From an uncultured Phascolarctobacterium sp. (GTDB lineage: Bacteria; Bacillota; Negativicutes; Acidaminococcales; Acidaminococcaceae), in assembly GCA_949295115.1 (NCBI GenBank), contig CASFJU010000006.1, forward strand, positions 1 through 55,533: 55,533 bases of DNA. Direction: 5' to 3'. Numbering within the stretch: the stretch's first letter is position 1; each line of letters begins with the position of its first letter. This document shows positions 9,431 to 18,920 of this stretch, piece by piece. The notes below the pieces were generated by a model, which worked only from the letters and a program-made list of their open reading frames with translations, was not told where the DNA came from and searched no databases. Both the position numbers and the translations under genes were made by a program.

Positions 9431-10687
9431 GTGTTGTCAGCCCTCGCAAATCTTTCTCAAGTATCAGAACTCAGGCGTAAAATTCTTTTTACTCTTGCCA
9501 TGTTCGTAGTTTTCAGGGCTGGAACACATATCCCTGTTCCGGGCGTTAACGCAAGCATGATCGAGCAGCTGTTTAACAGCGGCAACCTTCTCGGTTTGCT
9601 CGACATGTTCTCTGGCGGTGCCTTGAGCAAGTTTTCTGTTTTTGCGATGAGTATCACCCCGTACATCAATGCTTCCATTATCCTGCAGCTCCTCAAAGTC
9701 GTTGTTCCTACGCTGGAACAGTGGGGCAAAGAGGGCGTTGAAGGACAGAAGAAATTAACCAAAGTTACCAGATACGGTACGGTTGTTCTTGGTTTCATCC
9801 AGGCATTGGGTATGGCGTACGGTTTAAGGATGGCAATTAACAACCCGGGCATCTTCTCGATTCTCTTAATTGCTATTACCTTAACTGCTGGTACTGTATT
9901 TTTGATGTGGATTGGTGAGCAGATTACGGCCAAAGGCGTCGGCAACGGCATCTCGCTGATAATCTTTGCAGGTATCGTATCAAGGATTCCTGACGGGCTC
10001 AACGTAATCTACCAGTATTTACAGGCCGGTACTATCAACGCTTTAAATGTACTTTTATTCGCTGTTATTGCAGTTGCCATGATCGTCTTTGTAATTGCAA
10101 TTACCCAGGGAATCAGAAAAGTACCGGTACAGTACGCTAAACGCGTGGTTGGCCGTAAAATGTACGGCGGCCATTCCAGCTACATTCCGCTGAAAGTTAA
10201 CCAGGCCGGCGTAATTCCTATCATCTTCGCATCTTCCATCTTAATGTTCCCGGTAACCATCGGGCAGTTTGTGGACGTTGCATGGATTAAAACCGTTGCA
10301 GGCTGGTTTGCGTGGGGTTCCCCGCTGCAGACTACTTTGTATGTATTGATGATTTTGTTCTTCACATATTTCTATACTGCTGTAAGCATTAACATTAATG
10401 ATGTGGCGGACAATCTCAAAAAATATGGCGGCTTTATCCCGGGCCTGCGCCCCGGTAAACCTACCAGCGATTATCTGGACAGAATCATGACCAGAATCAC
10501 GCTTGCCGGTGCAATTTTCCTTTCGCTGATTGCGCTGATGCCTAACGTCATCGGCTGGATGACCGGCATTGAAGGCGTATACTTCGGCGGTACCGCGCTG
10601 TTAATCGTTGTTGGTGTTGCGCTTGATACCATGAAGCAGATTGAATCGCTCGTGCTCATGCGCCACTATCAAGGTTTTATGAAGTAG
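9431..10687 (+). CDS. secY: Protein translocase subunit SecY
   Basis: 418 residues with about ten membrane helices. [20 protein letters not shown] starts helix 1, [20 protein letters not shown] is the plug region, and the cytosolic loop holds [19 protein letters not shown]. It is the channel of the Sec machinery in the inner membrane. It starts with GTG one base after rplO, with an AGGTG site in the rplO end, so the two are probably translationally coupled. Confidence 0.97.
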   Translation: MLSALANLSQVSELRRKILFTLAMFVVFRAGTHIPVPGVNASMIEQLFNSGNLLGLLDMFSGGALSKFSVFAMSITPYINASIILQLLKVVVPTLEQWGKEGVEGQKKLTKVTRYGTVVLGFIQALGMAYGLRMAINNPGIFSILLIAITLTAGTVFLMWIGEQITAKGVGNGISLIIFAGIVSRIPDGLNVIYQYLQAGTINALNVLLFAVIAVAMIVFVIAITQGIRKVPVQYAKRVVGRKMYGGHSSYIPLKVNQAGVIPIIFASSILMFPVTIGQFVDVAWIKTVAGWFAWGSPLQTTLYVLMILFFTYFYTAVSININDVADNLKKYGGFIPGLRPGKPTSDYLDRIMTRITLAGAIFLSLIALMPNVIGWMTGIEGVYFGGTALLIVVGVALDTMKQIESLVLMRHYQGFMK

Positions 10688-10700
10688 GAGGAATCAGGAA

Positions 10701-11348
10701 ATGCATATTATTTTAATGGGACCTCCGGGTGCCGGTAAAGGCACTCAAGCAGAAAGATTAATTGCTGAGTTCAAAATCCCCCACATTTCCACCGGGGATA
10801 TGTTCCGCGCAGCTGTTAAACAGGGCACGGAGCTTGGCAAAGAAGCAAAAAAATATATGGATGCCGGTCAGCTTGTTCCTGATATCGTAACCATCGGTAT
10901 TGTCCGCGAGGGCCTTTCCAAACCGGAATGTGCAAACGGTTTCATCCTCGACGGCTTCCCGAGAACGGAAGAACAGGCAGTTGCACTGGACGGCATCATG
11001 AAAGACCTGGGCATAAAGATGACAGGCGTTATCAATATCGTAGTTCCCGATGCTGAGCTTGTTGGCAGGGTTACCGGCAGACGCATCTGCAAATCCTGCG
11101 GCGCTACTTACCATGTAGCGTTCAACCCCAGCAAAGTGGAAGGTATGTGTGATAAATGCGGCGGGACGCTTTATCAACGTGACGACGACAAGGAAGAAAC
11201 AATAAAGAACCGTCTGGTTGCATATCACGACCAGACCGAGCCTTTAATAGAGTACTACAAAAAGCAGGGCTTATACCACGAAATCAACGGCATGCAGCCG
11301 ATTGACAAGGTATATGCCGATGTTAAAGCTAGTCTCTCTGGCAACTGA
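10701..11348 (+). CDS. adk: Adenylate kinase, zinc-lid type
   Basis: 215 residues. The P-loop [10 protein letters not shown] (residues 7-16) binds ATP, and [10 protein letters not shown] is the NMP-binding motif. The LID domain has cysteines at 130, 133, 150 and 153 (CKSC ... CDKC), the structural zinc site typical of Gram-positive enzymes. It converts AMP plus ATP to two ADP in the cytosol. It follows secY; the map gene that usually comes next is absent. Confidence 0.97.
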   Translation: MHIILMGPPGAGKGTQAERLIAEFKIPHISTGDMFRAAVKQGTELGKEAKKYMDAGQLVPDIVTIGIVREGLSKPECANGFILDGFPRTEEQAVALDGIMKDLGIKMTGVINIVVPDAELVGRVTGRRICKSCGATYHVAFNPSKVEGMCDKCGGTLYQRDDDKEETIKNRLVAYHDQTEPLIEYYKKQGLYHEINGMQPIDKVYADVKASLSGN

Positions 11349-11365
11349 GCAAGGAGGTATTGAGC

Positions 11366-11584
11366 GTGTCCAAACAAGACGTAATTGAGGTTGAAGGCAC
11401 AATCTTGGAATCTTTGCCAAATGCCATGTTCCAGGTAAAATTGGAAAACGGCCATGTTATTCTGGCACACATATCCGGTAAGATACGTATGAACTTCATC
11501 AAAATTTTGCCTGGCGACAGGGTTACAGTGGAGCTTACTCCGTATGATCTGAACCGTGGAAGAATTACTTACCGTTTTAAATAA
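11366..11584 (+). CDS. infA: Translation initiation factor IF-1
   Basis: 72 residues from GTG 11366, 8 bases after AAGGAGG; an in-frame TTG two codons earlier is too close to that site. The whole protein is an OB fold ([20 protein letters not shown] ... [12 protein letters not shown]). IF-1 blocks the A site during initiation. It lies between adk and rpmJ. Confidence 0.97.
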   Translation: MSKQDVIEVEGTILESLPNAMFQVKLENGHVILAHISGKIRMNFIKILPGDRVTVELTPYDLNRGRITYRFK

Positions 11585-11608
11585 GCAAGACAGGCAAGAG
11601 GAGGTTAA

Positions 11609-11725
<117 letters not shown>

Positions 11726-11742
11726 GAAGGAGGTGCGCTTTA

Positions 11743-12111
11743 ATGGCACGTATTGCAGGTGTCGATTTACCGAGAGATAAACGTATTGAATACGCTTTAC
11801 CTTACATCTATGGCATCGGACTTACTCTCTCCAGAGAGATTCTCGCAAAAACCGGTATCAACCCTGATACCCGCGTTCGCGATCTCACCGAAGAAGAAGT
11901 TGCTAAAATCCGTGAAACTCTTGACGCTGATTATAAAGTAGAAGGTGACCTCCGCCGCGAGGAATCCCTCAACATTAAACGTTTAATTGAAATTGGCAGC
12001 TACCGTGGCCGCAGACATCGTATGGGTCTGCCGGTTCGTGGCCAGAACACCAAAAACAATGCACGTACCCGCAAAGGTCCTAAACGTACTATTGCCGGCA
12101 AGAAGAAATAA
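11743..12111 (+). CDS. rpsM: 30S ribosomal protein S13
   Basis: 122 residues. [20 protein letters not shown], a helix-two-turn-helix region, and the end [18 protein letters not shown] that touches tRNA are conserved. S13 forms head bridges to the 50S subunit. It begins the alpha-operon part of the cluster (rpsM-rpsK-rpsD-rpoA-rplQ). Confidence 0.98.
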   Translation: MARIAGVDLPRDKRIEYALPYIYGIGLTLSREILAKTGINPDTRVRDLTEEEVAKIRETLDADYKVEGDLRREESLNIKRLIEIGSYRGRRHRMGLPVRGQNTKNNARTRKGPKRTIAGKKK

Positions 12112-12133
12112 TCAGTGAAGGAGGGATAAACGA

Positions 12134-12526
12134 GTGGCTGGTAAAAAAGTTGTTCGCAACAAGAAAAAAGTTAGCAAAAATATCATCAACGGTGTAGCTC
12201 ATATCCGTTCGACTTTCAATAATACTATCGTTACTATCGCTGATACCGAAGGTAATGTTCTTTCCTGGGCATCCGCAGGCGGCCTCGGTTTCCGCGGCAG
12301 CCGCAAAAGCACTCCGTTCGCTGCACAGATGGCTGCTGAAGAAGCAACCAAAGCAGCTATGGAACATGGCCTGAAACAGGTTGAAGTATATGTAAAAGGC
12401 CCCGGCGCCGGCCGTGAAGCCGCAATCCGCGCACTTCAGGCTGCTGGTCTTGAGGTTAACTCCATCCGTGACGTAACCCCGATTCCGCACAATGGCTGCC
12501 GTCCGCCGAAACGCAGAAGAGTATAA
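12134..12526 (+). CDS. rpsK: 30S ribosomal protein S11
   Basis: 130 residues, GTG start after GAAGGAGGG. It has [40 protein letters not shown] and the basic end [12 protein letters not shown]11 forms the 30S platform around the E-site mRNA path. Confidence 0.98.
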   Translation: MAGKKVVRNKKKVSKNIINGVAHIRSTFNNTIVTIADTEGNVLSWASAGGLGFRGSRKSTPFAAQMAAEEATKAAMEHGLKQVEVYVKGPGAGREAAIRALQAAGLEVNSIRDVTPIPHNGCRPPKRRRV

Positions 12527-12543
12527 TTGGAGGTGTAGCATAG

Positions 12544-13137
12544 ATGGCAATTGATAGAACGCCTGTCCTCAAAAGATGCAGATCTTTGGGCTTAACTCCG
12601 GCATTTCTGGGCATTAGCAAAGAGTCTCACCGTCAGGCTAAACGCACTAACAGAAAAAAGAGTGAATATGGCATTCAGTTAACTGAAAAACAAAAAGCAA
12701 AATTTATTTATGGCCTGCTGGAAAAACAGTTCCGCGGCTATTATGACAGAGCTAAAAAAATGGAAGGCATCACCGGTGAAAACCTGCTTATCCTTCTGGA
12801 AAGAAGAATTGACAACGTGGTATTCCGCCTTGGTTTGGCAAATACTCGCCGTCAGGCTCGCCAGATTGTAAGACATGGCCATATCGCCGTTAACGGCAAA
12901 CGCCTTGATATTCCTTCCGCTCTGGTAAAAGCAGGCGATGTTGTTTCCGTAATGGAAGGCAGCCGTTCCAAAGAATATTTCAAAGGCATGGCTGAAACTC
13001 TTGCCGGCAAAACCGTTCCGGCATGGTTGATTCAGGACGCTGAGAACCTCGGCGGCAAAGTTGACCGTTACCCGACTCGTGAGGAAATTGATGTTCCTAT
13101 CGAAGAACATCTCATCGTTGAGTTGTACTCCAAATAA
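12544..13137 (+). CDS. rpsD: 30S ribosomal protein S4, zinc-free type
   Basis: 197 residues. The start MAIDRTPVLKRCRSLGL lacks the cysteine cluster of zinc-bound S4. The S4 RNA-binding domain is near residues 88-150 (RRIDNVVFRLGLANTRRQAR; HIAVNGKRLDIPS). S4 nucleates 16S folding and in some bacteria controls the alpha operon or its own mRNA. Confidence 0.97.
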   Translation: MAIDRTPVLKRCRSLGLTPAFLGISKESHRQAKRTNRKKSEYGIQLTEKQKAKFIYGLLEKQFRGYYDRAKKMEGITGENLLILLERRIDNVVFRLGLANTRRQARQIVRHGHIAVNGKRLDIPSALVKAGDVVSVMEGSRSKEYFKGMAETLAGKTVPAWLIQDAENLGGKVDRYPTREEIDVPIEEHLIVELYSK

Positions 13138-13170
13138 TAGTTTGAACATCTATATGCCACTTTATATTGG

Positions 13171-13189
13171 GCGTATTGTGGTAATACGC
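13171..13189 (+). promoter_or_regulatory. Hairpin just before the rpoA ribosome binding site
   Basis: A perfect 7-bp stem, GCGTATT against AATACGC, with a 5-base loop lies in the 72-base gap between rpsD and rpoA. It ends 5 bases before the GAAGGAGG site of rpoA. It could tune rpoA translation or be a processing site; a link to S4 control is speculation. Confidence 0.4.
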
Positions 13190-13209
13190 AAAAGAAGGAG
13201 GCTTTCCAT

Positions 13210-14181
13210 ATGATCGAATTAGAAAAACCAAAAATGGTCACAGCTGATATCAGCGATGACGGGCGTTATGGTAAATTTGTTTGGGAGCCGCTTGAAAGGG
13301 GCTACGGCATTACTCTCGGCAACAGCCTTCGCAGAGTATTGCTGTCCTCACTGCCGGGCGCAGCAGTAACCAGCGTAAAAATCGAAGGTGTACTGCATGA
13401 ATTCTCTACAATTCCTGGCGTCAGGGAAGACGTCGCAGACATTATCCTCAACATCAAAGGCCTGTGCCTTAAAATGCACGGCGAAGAACCTAAAACTCTG
13501 CGCCTTGAATGCAGCGGCGAGCAGGAAGTAACCGCAGCAAACATTATTGCTGACGCCGATGTTGAAATTTTAAACCCTGAACTGCACATTGCCACGCTGG
13601 ATACCGACGCGGTACTCAACATGGAAATTTATGTAGATAAGGGTTTGGGATATGTTCCGGCAGATAAGAATAAACGTGCGGATCAGCCGATAGGAGTTAT
13701 TCCCGTTGATTCCATATATTCTCCTATTACCAGAGTGAAGTTCGGTGTTACCGATACTCGCGTAGGTAATGTTACCAACTATGACAAACTGACTCTGGAA
13801 GTTTGGACAGATGGCAGCGTAGAGCCTGATACTGCGGTAAGCATGGCATCCGGCATTATGATTGACTATCTGAAAATGTTCCAGCCGGCAGCAGATACTG
13901 CATCCGGCATCATTACAGTATCCGGCGGTACGGAAGAAGCTTCCGCAGATGAACAGGGCGCACAGACCGGTACAGGCAGCGTTTCCATCGATGACCTTGA
14001 CCTGTCCGTTCGTTCCAACAACTGCCTGCGCCGTGCCGGCATCAACACTGTTGATGAACTTATCCAGAGAACAGAAGAAGATATGATGAAAGTGCGCAAC
14101 CTCGGCCGCAAATCGCTTGAGGAAGTTAAAAAGAAACTCAGCGACCTTGGCCTTGCACTGCGCAAAAATGAAGAAGAATAA
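13210..14181 (+). CDS. rpoA: DNA-directed RNA polymerase subunit alpha
   Basis: 323 residues. The N-terminal dimer domain has [28 protein letters not shown]. An acidic, Ala/Glu-rich linker near residues 235-255 leads to the C-terminal DNA- and activator-binding domain ([36 protein letters not shown]). It is the assembly platform for beta and beta-prime. GAAGGAGG precedes the ATG. Confidence 0.98.
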   Translation: MIELEKPKMVTADISDDGRYGKFVWEPLERGYGITLGNSLRRVLLSSLPGAAVTSVKIEGVLHEFSTIPGVREDVADIILNIKGLCLKMHGEEPKTLRLECSGEQEVTAANIIADADVEILNPELHIATLDTDAVLNMEIYVDKGLGYVPADKNKRADQPIGVIPVDSIYSPITRVKFGVTDTRVGNVTNYDKLTLEVWTDGSVEPDTAVSMASGIMIDYLKMFQPAADTASGIITVSGGTEEASADEQGAQTGTGSVSIDDLDLSVRSNNCLRRAGINTVDELIQRTEEDMMKVRNLGRKSLEEVKKKLSDLGLALRKNEEE

Positions 14182-14199
14182 GAAGGGGGTCGGAAACAG

Positions 14200-14538
14200 A
14201 TGGCATACAGAAAACTGGGCCGCAATTCCAGCAACCGTAAAGCTTTGTTCCGCAGCATTTTAAGTTCTTTCTTCAAACACGAGAGAATCGAAACCACCGT
14301 AACTAAAGCTAAAGAAGTAAGCAAACAAGCTGCTAAACTGATTACTTTGGCTAAACGCGGCGACCTTCATGCACGCCGCCTGGTAATGGCTGAGCTCGTG
14401 GACGAAGAAGCAACGAGAAAACTGTTTAACGAGATCGCTCCTAAATACGCAGACCGCCAGGGCGGCTTTACCCGTATTTACAGAGTTGGTCCCCGCCGCG
14501 GTGACGCTGCTGAAATGGCAATTATCGAGCTCATCTGA
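14200..14538 (+). CDS. rplQ: 50S ribosomal protein L17
   Basis: 112 residues: [20 protein letters not shown], the helix [20 protein letters not shown] and the end [20 protein letters not shown] are typical L17, which lies at the tunnel exit. It is the last gene of the ribosomal operon; an intrinsic terminator follows 30 bases later. Confidence 0.98.
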   Translation: MAYRKLGRNSSNRKALFRSILSSFFKHERIETTVTKAKEVSKQAAKLITLAKRGDLHARRLVMAELVDEEATRKLFNEIAPKYADRQGGFTRIYRVGPRRGDAAEMAIIELI

Positions 14539-14568
14539 TTGGTATAAACAGCTAACATAAACAAAAAG

Positions 14569-14594
14569 ACAGCGGAAAAACCGCTGTTTTTTTG
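14569..14594 (+). terminator. Rho-independent terminator of the ribosomal operon
   Basis: Stem ACAGCGG/CCGCTGT (7 bp) with an AAAAA loop is followed by seven T. It closes the S10-spc-alpha transcript after rplQ. Confidence 0.9.
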
Positions 14595-14632
14595 TTGCCA
14601 AAAATAATCGCCTGCGCGCAGCGATAAAAAAC

Positions 14633-14662
14633 TTGCAGCAGGCAGGATAAATTGTGTAAAAT
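14633..14662 (+). promoter_or_regulatory. Sigma-70-type promoter for the cyclophilin gene
   Basis: TTGCAG (14633-14638) and TAAAAT (14657-14662) are 18 bases apart. Transcription would start near 14669, about 28 bases before the ATG. Confidence 0.6.
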
Positions 14663-14696
14663 AATAACAGCACAAATTATGACTGGAGGCATAGCG

Positions 14697-15167
14697 ATGA
14701 GCGAAAACAGCAAAGTTAAATTTACTACCAATAAAGGCGTGTTTGTTGCCGAAATTTTTGAGGACAAAGCGCCGATGACCGCCAAAAACTTTTTGGATTT
14801 GGTTAACAAAGGCTTTTACGACGGCATTATCTTCCACCGTGTTATCGACGGCTTTATGATTCAGGGCGGCGACCCGACCGGCACCGGCATGGGCGGCCCC
14901 GGCTACAAAATTAAGGACGAATTCGGCGAAGGCTTAAAGCACGACGATGAAGGCATCCTTTCCATGGCCAACGCAGGACCCAACACCGGCGGCAGCCAGT
15001 TCTTCATCACGCTGGCGCCTACCCCGTGGCTTAACGGCCACCATGCAATCTTCGGCAAAATTGTTGAAGGCATGGACCGTGTACGTTTAATCGGCGTTGT
15101 GCCGACTGATTTTAGAGACCGCCCGATTGAACCCGTGGTTATGGAAAAAGTAGAAGTTGTAAAATAA
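14697..15167 (+). CDS. Peptidyl-prolyl cis-trans isomerase, cyclophilin type
   Basis: 156 residues from ATG 14697 behind TGGAGG. It has the cyclophilin core: [59 protein letters not shown] and [17 protein letters not shown]. It speeds proline isomerisation during folding. There is no signal peptide, so it acts in the cytosol. Its stop overlaps the start of the GIY-YIG gene by one base (TAATG). Confidence 0.95.
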   Translation: MSENSKVKFTTNKGVFVAEIFEDKAPMTAKNFLDLVNKGFYDGIIFHRVIDGFMIQGGDPTGTGMGGPGYKIKDEFGEGLKHDDEGILSMANAGPNTGGSQFFITLAPTPWLNGHHAIFGKIVEGMDRVRLIGVVPTDFRDRPIEPVVMEKVEVVK

Positions 15168-15430
15168 TGCCGGCGTATGTATATATGCTGCGCTGTGCGG
15201 ACGGCACGCTTTACACCGGCTGGACGAGCGACCTTGCGCACCGCGTAAAGGCGCATAACAGCGGGCACGGCGCCAAGTACACCCGCAGCCGCACGCCGGT
15301 TGAGCTTGTTTACAGCGAGGAGCTGGCAGACAAACCGGAAGCCTTAAAACGCGAATATGCCATCAAGCAATTAACGCGCCAGCAGAAGGAACAGCTGATA
15401 GAACGTAACAAATTAAACACTTTTTGCTGA
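15167..15430 (+). CDS. GIY-YIG nuclease-fold protein, UPF0213/YhbQ family
   Basis: 87 residues forming one GIY-YIG domain: AYVYMLRCADGTLYTGWTSD supplies the Y-x-Y ... Y-T-G motif, followed by the conserved RVKAHNSGHGAKYTRSR. This small family resembles the UvrC nuclease half and a DNA repair role is suspected, but its substrate is not established. The start overlaps the cyclophilin stop, so they share a transcript. Confidence 0.9.
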   Translation: MPAYVYMLRCADGTLYTGWTSDLAHRVKAHNSGHGAKYTRSRTPVELVYSEELADKPEALKREYAIKQLTRQQKEQLIERNKLNTFC

Positions 15431-15458
15431 AAATATTGCTTATTTTGCATAAATGAGC

Positions 15459-15487
15459 TTGCTTTATTTATATCGATAGGGTATAAT
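15459..15487 (+). promoter_or_regulatory. Promoter of the cold-shock gene
   Basis: TTGCTT (15459-15464), a 17-base spacer and a perfect TATAAT (15482-15487). It gives a leader of about 57 bases before the csp start. Confidence 0.75.
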
Positions 15488-15497
15488 AGGCGGAGTG

Positions 15498-15522
15498 AGT
15501 GCAAGAAAGTGTTTTTTGCACT
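15498..15522 (+). promoter_or_regulatory. Hairpin in the cold-shock mRNA leader
   Basis: AGTGCAA (15498-15504) pairs with TTGCACT (15516-15522) around an 11-base loop, close to the predicted 5' end and 13-18 bases before the AGGAGG site. Cold-shock mRNAs often use leader structure for temperature control; that role here is inferred only. Confidence 0.4.
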
Positions 15523-15550
15523 TAAGTAATATTTTTAGGAGGCCCAGAAA

Positions 15551-15748
15551 ATGACTGGCAAAGTAAAATGGTTTAATGCAGAAAAAGGTTATGGTTTCAT
15601 TGAACGCGAAGAAGGCGGCGACGTATTTGTACATTTTTCCGCTATTCAGTGCGATGGATTCAAAACCCTTGAAGAAGGTCAGGCTGTAGAATTCGACGTA
15701 GTTGCAGGCCCGCGCGGTGAGCAGGCTGCAAATGTAGTTCGTCTGTAA
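15551..15748 (+). CDS. Cold-shock protein, CspA/CspB family
   Basis: 65 residues forming one cold-shock domain. RNP1 is KGYGFIERE (near residues 13-21) and RNP2 is [22 protein letters not shown] is diagnostic. It binds single-stranded RNA and keeps mRNA unfolded. It is a single-gene unit with its own promoter and terminator. Confidence 0.97.
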   Translation: MTGKVKWFNAEKGYGFIEREEGGDVFVHFSAIQCDGFKTLEEGQAVEFDVVAGPRGEQAANVVRL

Positions 15749-15801
15749 TATATAGTTATTAATCCCAATTAATTATATAGAATCGGCTTGTGAACAAACC
15801 G

Positions 15802-15835
15802 GAACGCATTTTCTTCGGAAGATGCGTTCTTTTTA
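15802..15835 (+). terminator. Terminator after the cold-shock gene
   Basis: A 12-bp stem (GAACGCATTTTC against GAAGATGCGTTC, one G-T pair) with a TTCG tetraloop is followed by TTTTTAT. Very stable and well formed. Confidence 0.93.
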
Positions 15836-15849
15836 TTTGCCTTTAATAG

Positions 15850-15858
15850 TGTTATAAT
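15850..15858 (+). promoter_or_regulatory. Extended -10 promoter before the DUF805 gene
   Basis: TGTTATAAT is a TG-N-TATAAT extended -10 box 22 bases before the ATG at 15881. No clear -35 box is present. Confidence 0.5.
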
Positions 15859-15880
15859 AAAACTCAAAGGGGATGATAAA

Positions 15881-16813
15881 ATGTTTGCGAAGGCTAAAGC
15901 GTATTACAAGGAACATTTTATTAAAAATTTAATTTCGTCTGTTGGTAGAATTAGCAGAAAAGAAATGCAAGAAAGAGAATTTCTTCTTACATTAACATTT
16001 GTAGGATTATATATTGTTATTGTAGCGCTATTATCTCTTACAACATTTCTTTTTGGAAAGGATACTAATAACGGTACCTATGCATTAGCATGGATTATGG
16101 CTGCGATAGCTATTGTTATACCAGTTTTAACAATGTGGTCAATATTAGTGCGCAGATTGCATGACTTGGGATATAGTGGTTGGTATATTCTTTTAGGATT
16201 TTTAGTTTTGTTGCTTGGAATTATAGGCAGTTTGGGTATTTTAATAATACCATTAGCATCTACTTTTATATTTTTCTACATAGAATTAATGCCAAGCATT
16301 GCAGAGAAAAATAAATATGGCGTTCCTCCTGTTATTAATGAAAATGATTGGTTAGATAATGAAGAAAACAGAACTTTTAGGCGTTTTAAACAATATTTAT
16401 TTAGTGGTGAATGGAAAAATGATTATTTAACATTTAAAGGTAGATTAACCTGCCGTGAATTTTTCTTTTTAGCTTATGGATTTCTTGCATTTCAAAGTAT
16501 ATTAACTATAATTTCAACATTTATAATGTTTGTGTCAGCCCTGTTAAATGGTTTTGAGCGAATTGAATGGTTGGAGGTTTTATTAGGATTAGTTAACTTA
16601 ATTTATATAATTTTTCTTTATCCTGTTAACGTACGCCGCAATCACGATTTCGGTAATTCATGGATATGGACATTATTGATACTTATACCTGGCGTTAATA
16701 TATGGTATTTGTTGCGGCAGTTTTGTTTTACGGGTGACCTTGAAGAAAACAAATATGGCGAACCTCGTACCTGGGTAGACGAAAACGGCGTTTTGAGAAA
16801 TAATGATTATTAA
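15881..16813 (+). CDS. Membrane protein with two tandem DUF805 domains
   Basis: 310 residues with about eight hydrophobic segments. The family motifs occur twice: GRISRKEM ... RRLHDLGYSGWY ... NKYGVPP (residues about 22-155) and GRLTCREF ... RRNHDFGNSWIW ... NKYGEPR (about 185-300). Single-domain DUF805 proteins are usually near 120 residues, so this looks like an internal duplication or fusion. DUF805 function is unknown. The gene is visibly more AT-rich than its neighbours and uses many ATA and TTA codons, which may mean recent acquisition. GGGG precedes the ATG. Confidence 0.85.
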   Translation: MFAKAKAYYKEHFIKNLISSVGRISRKEMQEREFLLTLTFVGLYIVIVALLSLTTFLFGKDTNNGTYALAWIMAAIAIVIPVLTMWSILVRRLHDLGYSGWYILLGFLVLLLGIIGSLGILIIPLASTFIFFYIELMPSIAEKNKYGVPPVINENDWLDNEENRTFRRFKQYLFSGEWKNDYLTFKGRLTCREFFFLAYGFLAFQSILTIISTFIMFVSALLNGFERIEWLEVLLGLVNLIYIIFLYPVNVRRNHDFGNSWIWTLLILIPGVNIWYLLRQFCFTGDLEENKYGEPRTWVDENGVLRNNDY

Positions 16814-16834
16814 TAAATTTAAGGGTTGTAATTT

Positions 16835-18265
16835 ATGAAAGCATTAAAAATTTTAACATTATCTATTCTGTTAGTGGTTTGCCTTTGCGTGTCGGTTTTT
16901 GCGGCAGCGCCCACGGCGGATGAAAAACGGCAAATTATTAAGGACTACTATTTTACCGAGGCGGTTAACATCGCCGCGGGGCTTTGCATTGGCATTTACG
17001 ACCCGCAGCAGGCACCGGAAATTGCCTACCTGCGCGATTACGGCTGGGAAATTGTGCCGGTTAAATTGCAGGACGGCAAGGTGGACAGCAGCTTTGTAGT
17101 TGCCAAAAGCCGCGATAAAGTGCACGACCTTGATTTTTACGTTGTCGGCTTCCGCGGCACAGCCAATAAAAAGGACTGGAAGATAAATCTTGAAACGGAA
17201 CAGGTGCCTTACGGCGGCACCAACTTGCAGGAGTTTATTGACTTTGCCAACAACACCAAAGGCGACGAACATGTGCCGATGGTGCATAAGGGCTTTAACG
17301 AATACGTCAACACCGTTTTAAGCGCGACCATGCAGGACGGCAGCAGCACTAAAAAATTTATCGACGAAATTAAAACTAACCCCAAAGTAAGGGTGCTTTT
17401 AACGGGGCACAGCCTTGGCGGCGCAGTGGCAACGCTTGCGGCGGAACGGCTTGTCAGCATGGGCATTGAAAAATGGCGCGTGCCGGTAATTACCTTCGGC
17501 GCGCCAGCGATTGGCAATAAAGCCTTTGCCGAAGCCTACGGCGATAAGATTTTGCTGTGGCGCATAACCAACACTGCCGACCCCATCCCGGGCAGCCTGC
17601 AAACCTTCTTTGGCGGGTACAAGCAGTTTGGCAAACAGTATAAATACAGCGTATCGCCAAAACTGGCAACGCAGCAGCACGATATGGCTATGTATTTTGA
17701 TGTATCTGTACACAACTATTACGAAGCATTGAGCAAAGCACGCGAGGCAGGGCTGGTTGCCACAACACCGATGCAGCAGCTTAACGGCAGGGAGCCTTTG
17801 GTTGCAGTGTGGATAGGGCACAGCCGCGCGCTGGAAAAACGCCCCTACCTGCCCGATATCCAGACCTTTTTGCTGACGGAATACCAGAACATGCTGCCGC
17901 GCTACATTATAATGGATGACAACATCAATTTAAGCCGCGAAAACTTTTACCCCATGAGCTACTTCGTCCGCGAGGCGCAGGGCGTGGGCGCGGATTACAT
18001 AGTAATTGCCGAAATGGACGGGCACCAGCCGCAGAACAGCGACAACTGGTACATCAACATGAACCAGAGCGTATTTAACGCAAACGGCGGGCTGGTTAAC
18101 GTCATCAGCGTTTCCAAGCTGGTTTCGCCAATGTCCGGCACCATGCACGCCGCTGTATACGCCGTTAAGGAAGGGCGCACGCAGCTTAAAAACTGCCTGC
18201 CGTTTATAAAAACAAGCTACAACATCACTCCGCAGTGGATTAGATTGGGAGATGACGCAAATTGA
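16835..18265 (+). CDS. Secreted class-3 lipase-like alpha/beta hydrolase
   Basis: 476 residues. A signal peptide (residues 1 to about 24, ending VFAA) sends it across the inner membrane. The hydrolase domain has FRGTAN near 106-111 and the nucleophile motif GHSLGG with Ser193; Asp249 (NTADPIP) and His293 (VHNYY) can complete the triad, as in Lipase_3 enzymes. Residues about 320-476 form a second domain I do not recognise. Its end overlaps the glycosylase start by 4 bases. The substrate is unknown; triacylglycerol or phospholipid is likely. Confidence 0.85.
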   Translation: MKALKILTLSILLVVCLCVSVFAAAPTADEKRQIIKDYYFTEAVNIAAGLCIGIYDPQQAPEIAYLRDYGWEIVPVKLQDGKVDSSFVVAKSRDKVHDLDFYVVGFRGTANKKDWKINLETEQVPYGGTNLQEFIDFANNTKGDEHVPMVHKGFNEYVNTVLSATMQDGSSTKKFIDEIKTNPKVRVLLTGHSLGGAVATLAAERLVSMGIEKWRVPVITFGAPAIGNKAFAEAYGDKILLWRITNTADPIPGSLQTFFGGYKQFGKQYKYSVSPKLATQQHDMAMYFDVSVHNYYEALSKAREAGLVATTPMQQLNGREPLVAVWIGHSRALEKRPYLPDIQTFLLTEYQNMLPRYIIMDDNINLSRENFYPMSYFVREAQGVGADYIVIAEMDGHQPQNSDNWYINMNQSVFNANGGLVNVISVSKLVSPMSGTMHAAVYAVKEGRTQLKNCLPFIKTSYNITPQWIRLGDDAN

Positions 18266-18906
18266 AGGAAGAAGCGTTAAAAGAACTGGGCGCGCAGCTT
18301 GCCAAATGCCGCCAGTGTAAACTATGCGAATTTGCCAAAGGGCCTGTTGGCTGGTTTGGCTGCGCCGAAACGCCGATAGTGTTTGTGGGCGAAGGCCCCG
18401 GCGGCGTCGAGGATGATTACGGCTGCCCGCTGATTGGCCCATCCGGCCAGCTTTTGGATAAAGCATTGTGGGCAACCAAAATGACGCGCGACAGGGTAAT
18501 AACCACCAACATTGTTAAATGCCGCCCCAAAGGCAACCGCACGCCTAACCTTGCCGAAGCCGATTTTTGTGCTCAGCGCTGGCTGGAAAAGGAACTGGAA
18601 ATTTTGCAGCCCAAAGTTGTAGTGGCGCTGGGCAGCGTAGCTTTGCACTATCTGGGCAACCCCGATATGCGCATTACGCGCGACCGCGGCAAATGGTTTA
18701 AAACAAAGCAGGGGTTTGACTGCATTGCCACCTACCACCCGGCGTATTTGCTGCGCCTGGCCGACCCGCACGTTTTAAACCACGCCAAATGGGAAGTGTT
18801 TTACGACTTGGAAGCCGCCCGCAAAAAAGCGGAAGAAGCCGTGCCGGATTATAAATTTATGAGCGAACAGAAAACGGATTTGTTCAAGCTGTTCAGCAAA
18901 CGATAA
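18262..18906 (+). CDS. Uracil-DNA glycosylase, family 4 (Fe-S)
   Basis: 214 residues, TTG start overlapping the lipase stop. Motif 1 is VGEGPGGVEDDYG (near residue 42-54). Four cysteines, C16, C19, C87 (VKCRPKGNRTP) and C103, fit the 4Fe-4S ligands of family-4 enzymes, and the active-site HPAYLLR motif is near residue 158. It removes uracil from DNA before base-excision repair. The C-terminal 35 residues are charged and variable. It is co-transcribed with the lipase, though no functional link is obvious. Confidence 0.92.
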   Translation: MKEEALKELGAQLAKCRQCKLCEFAKGPVGWFGCAETPIVFVGEGPGGVEDDYGCPLIGPSGQLLDKALWATKMTRDRVITTNIVKCRPKGNRTPNLAEADFCAQRWLEKELEILQPKVVVALGSVALHYLGNPDMRITRDRGKWFKTKQGFDCIATYHPAYLLRLADPHVLNHAKWEVFYDLEAARKKAEEAVPDYKFMSEQKTDLFKLFSKR

Positions 18907-18920
18907 AAATTTTGTAAAAA

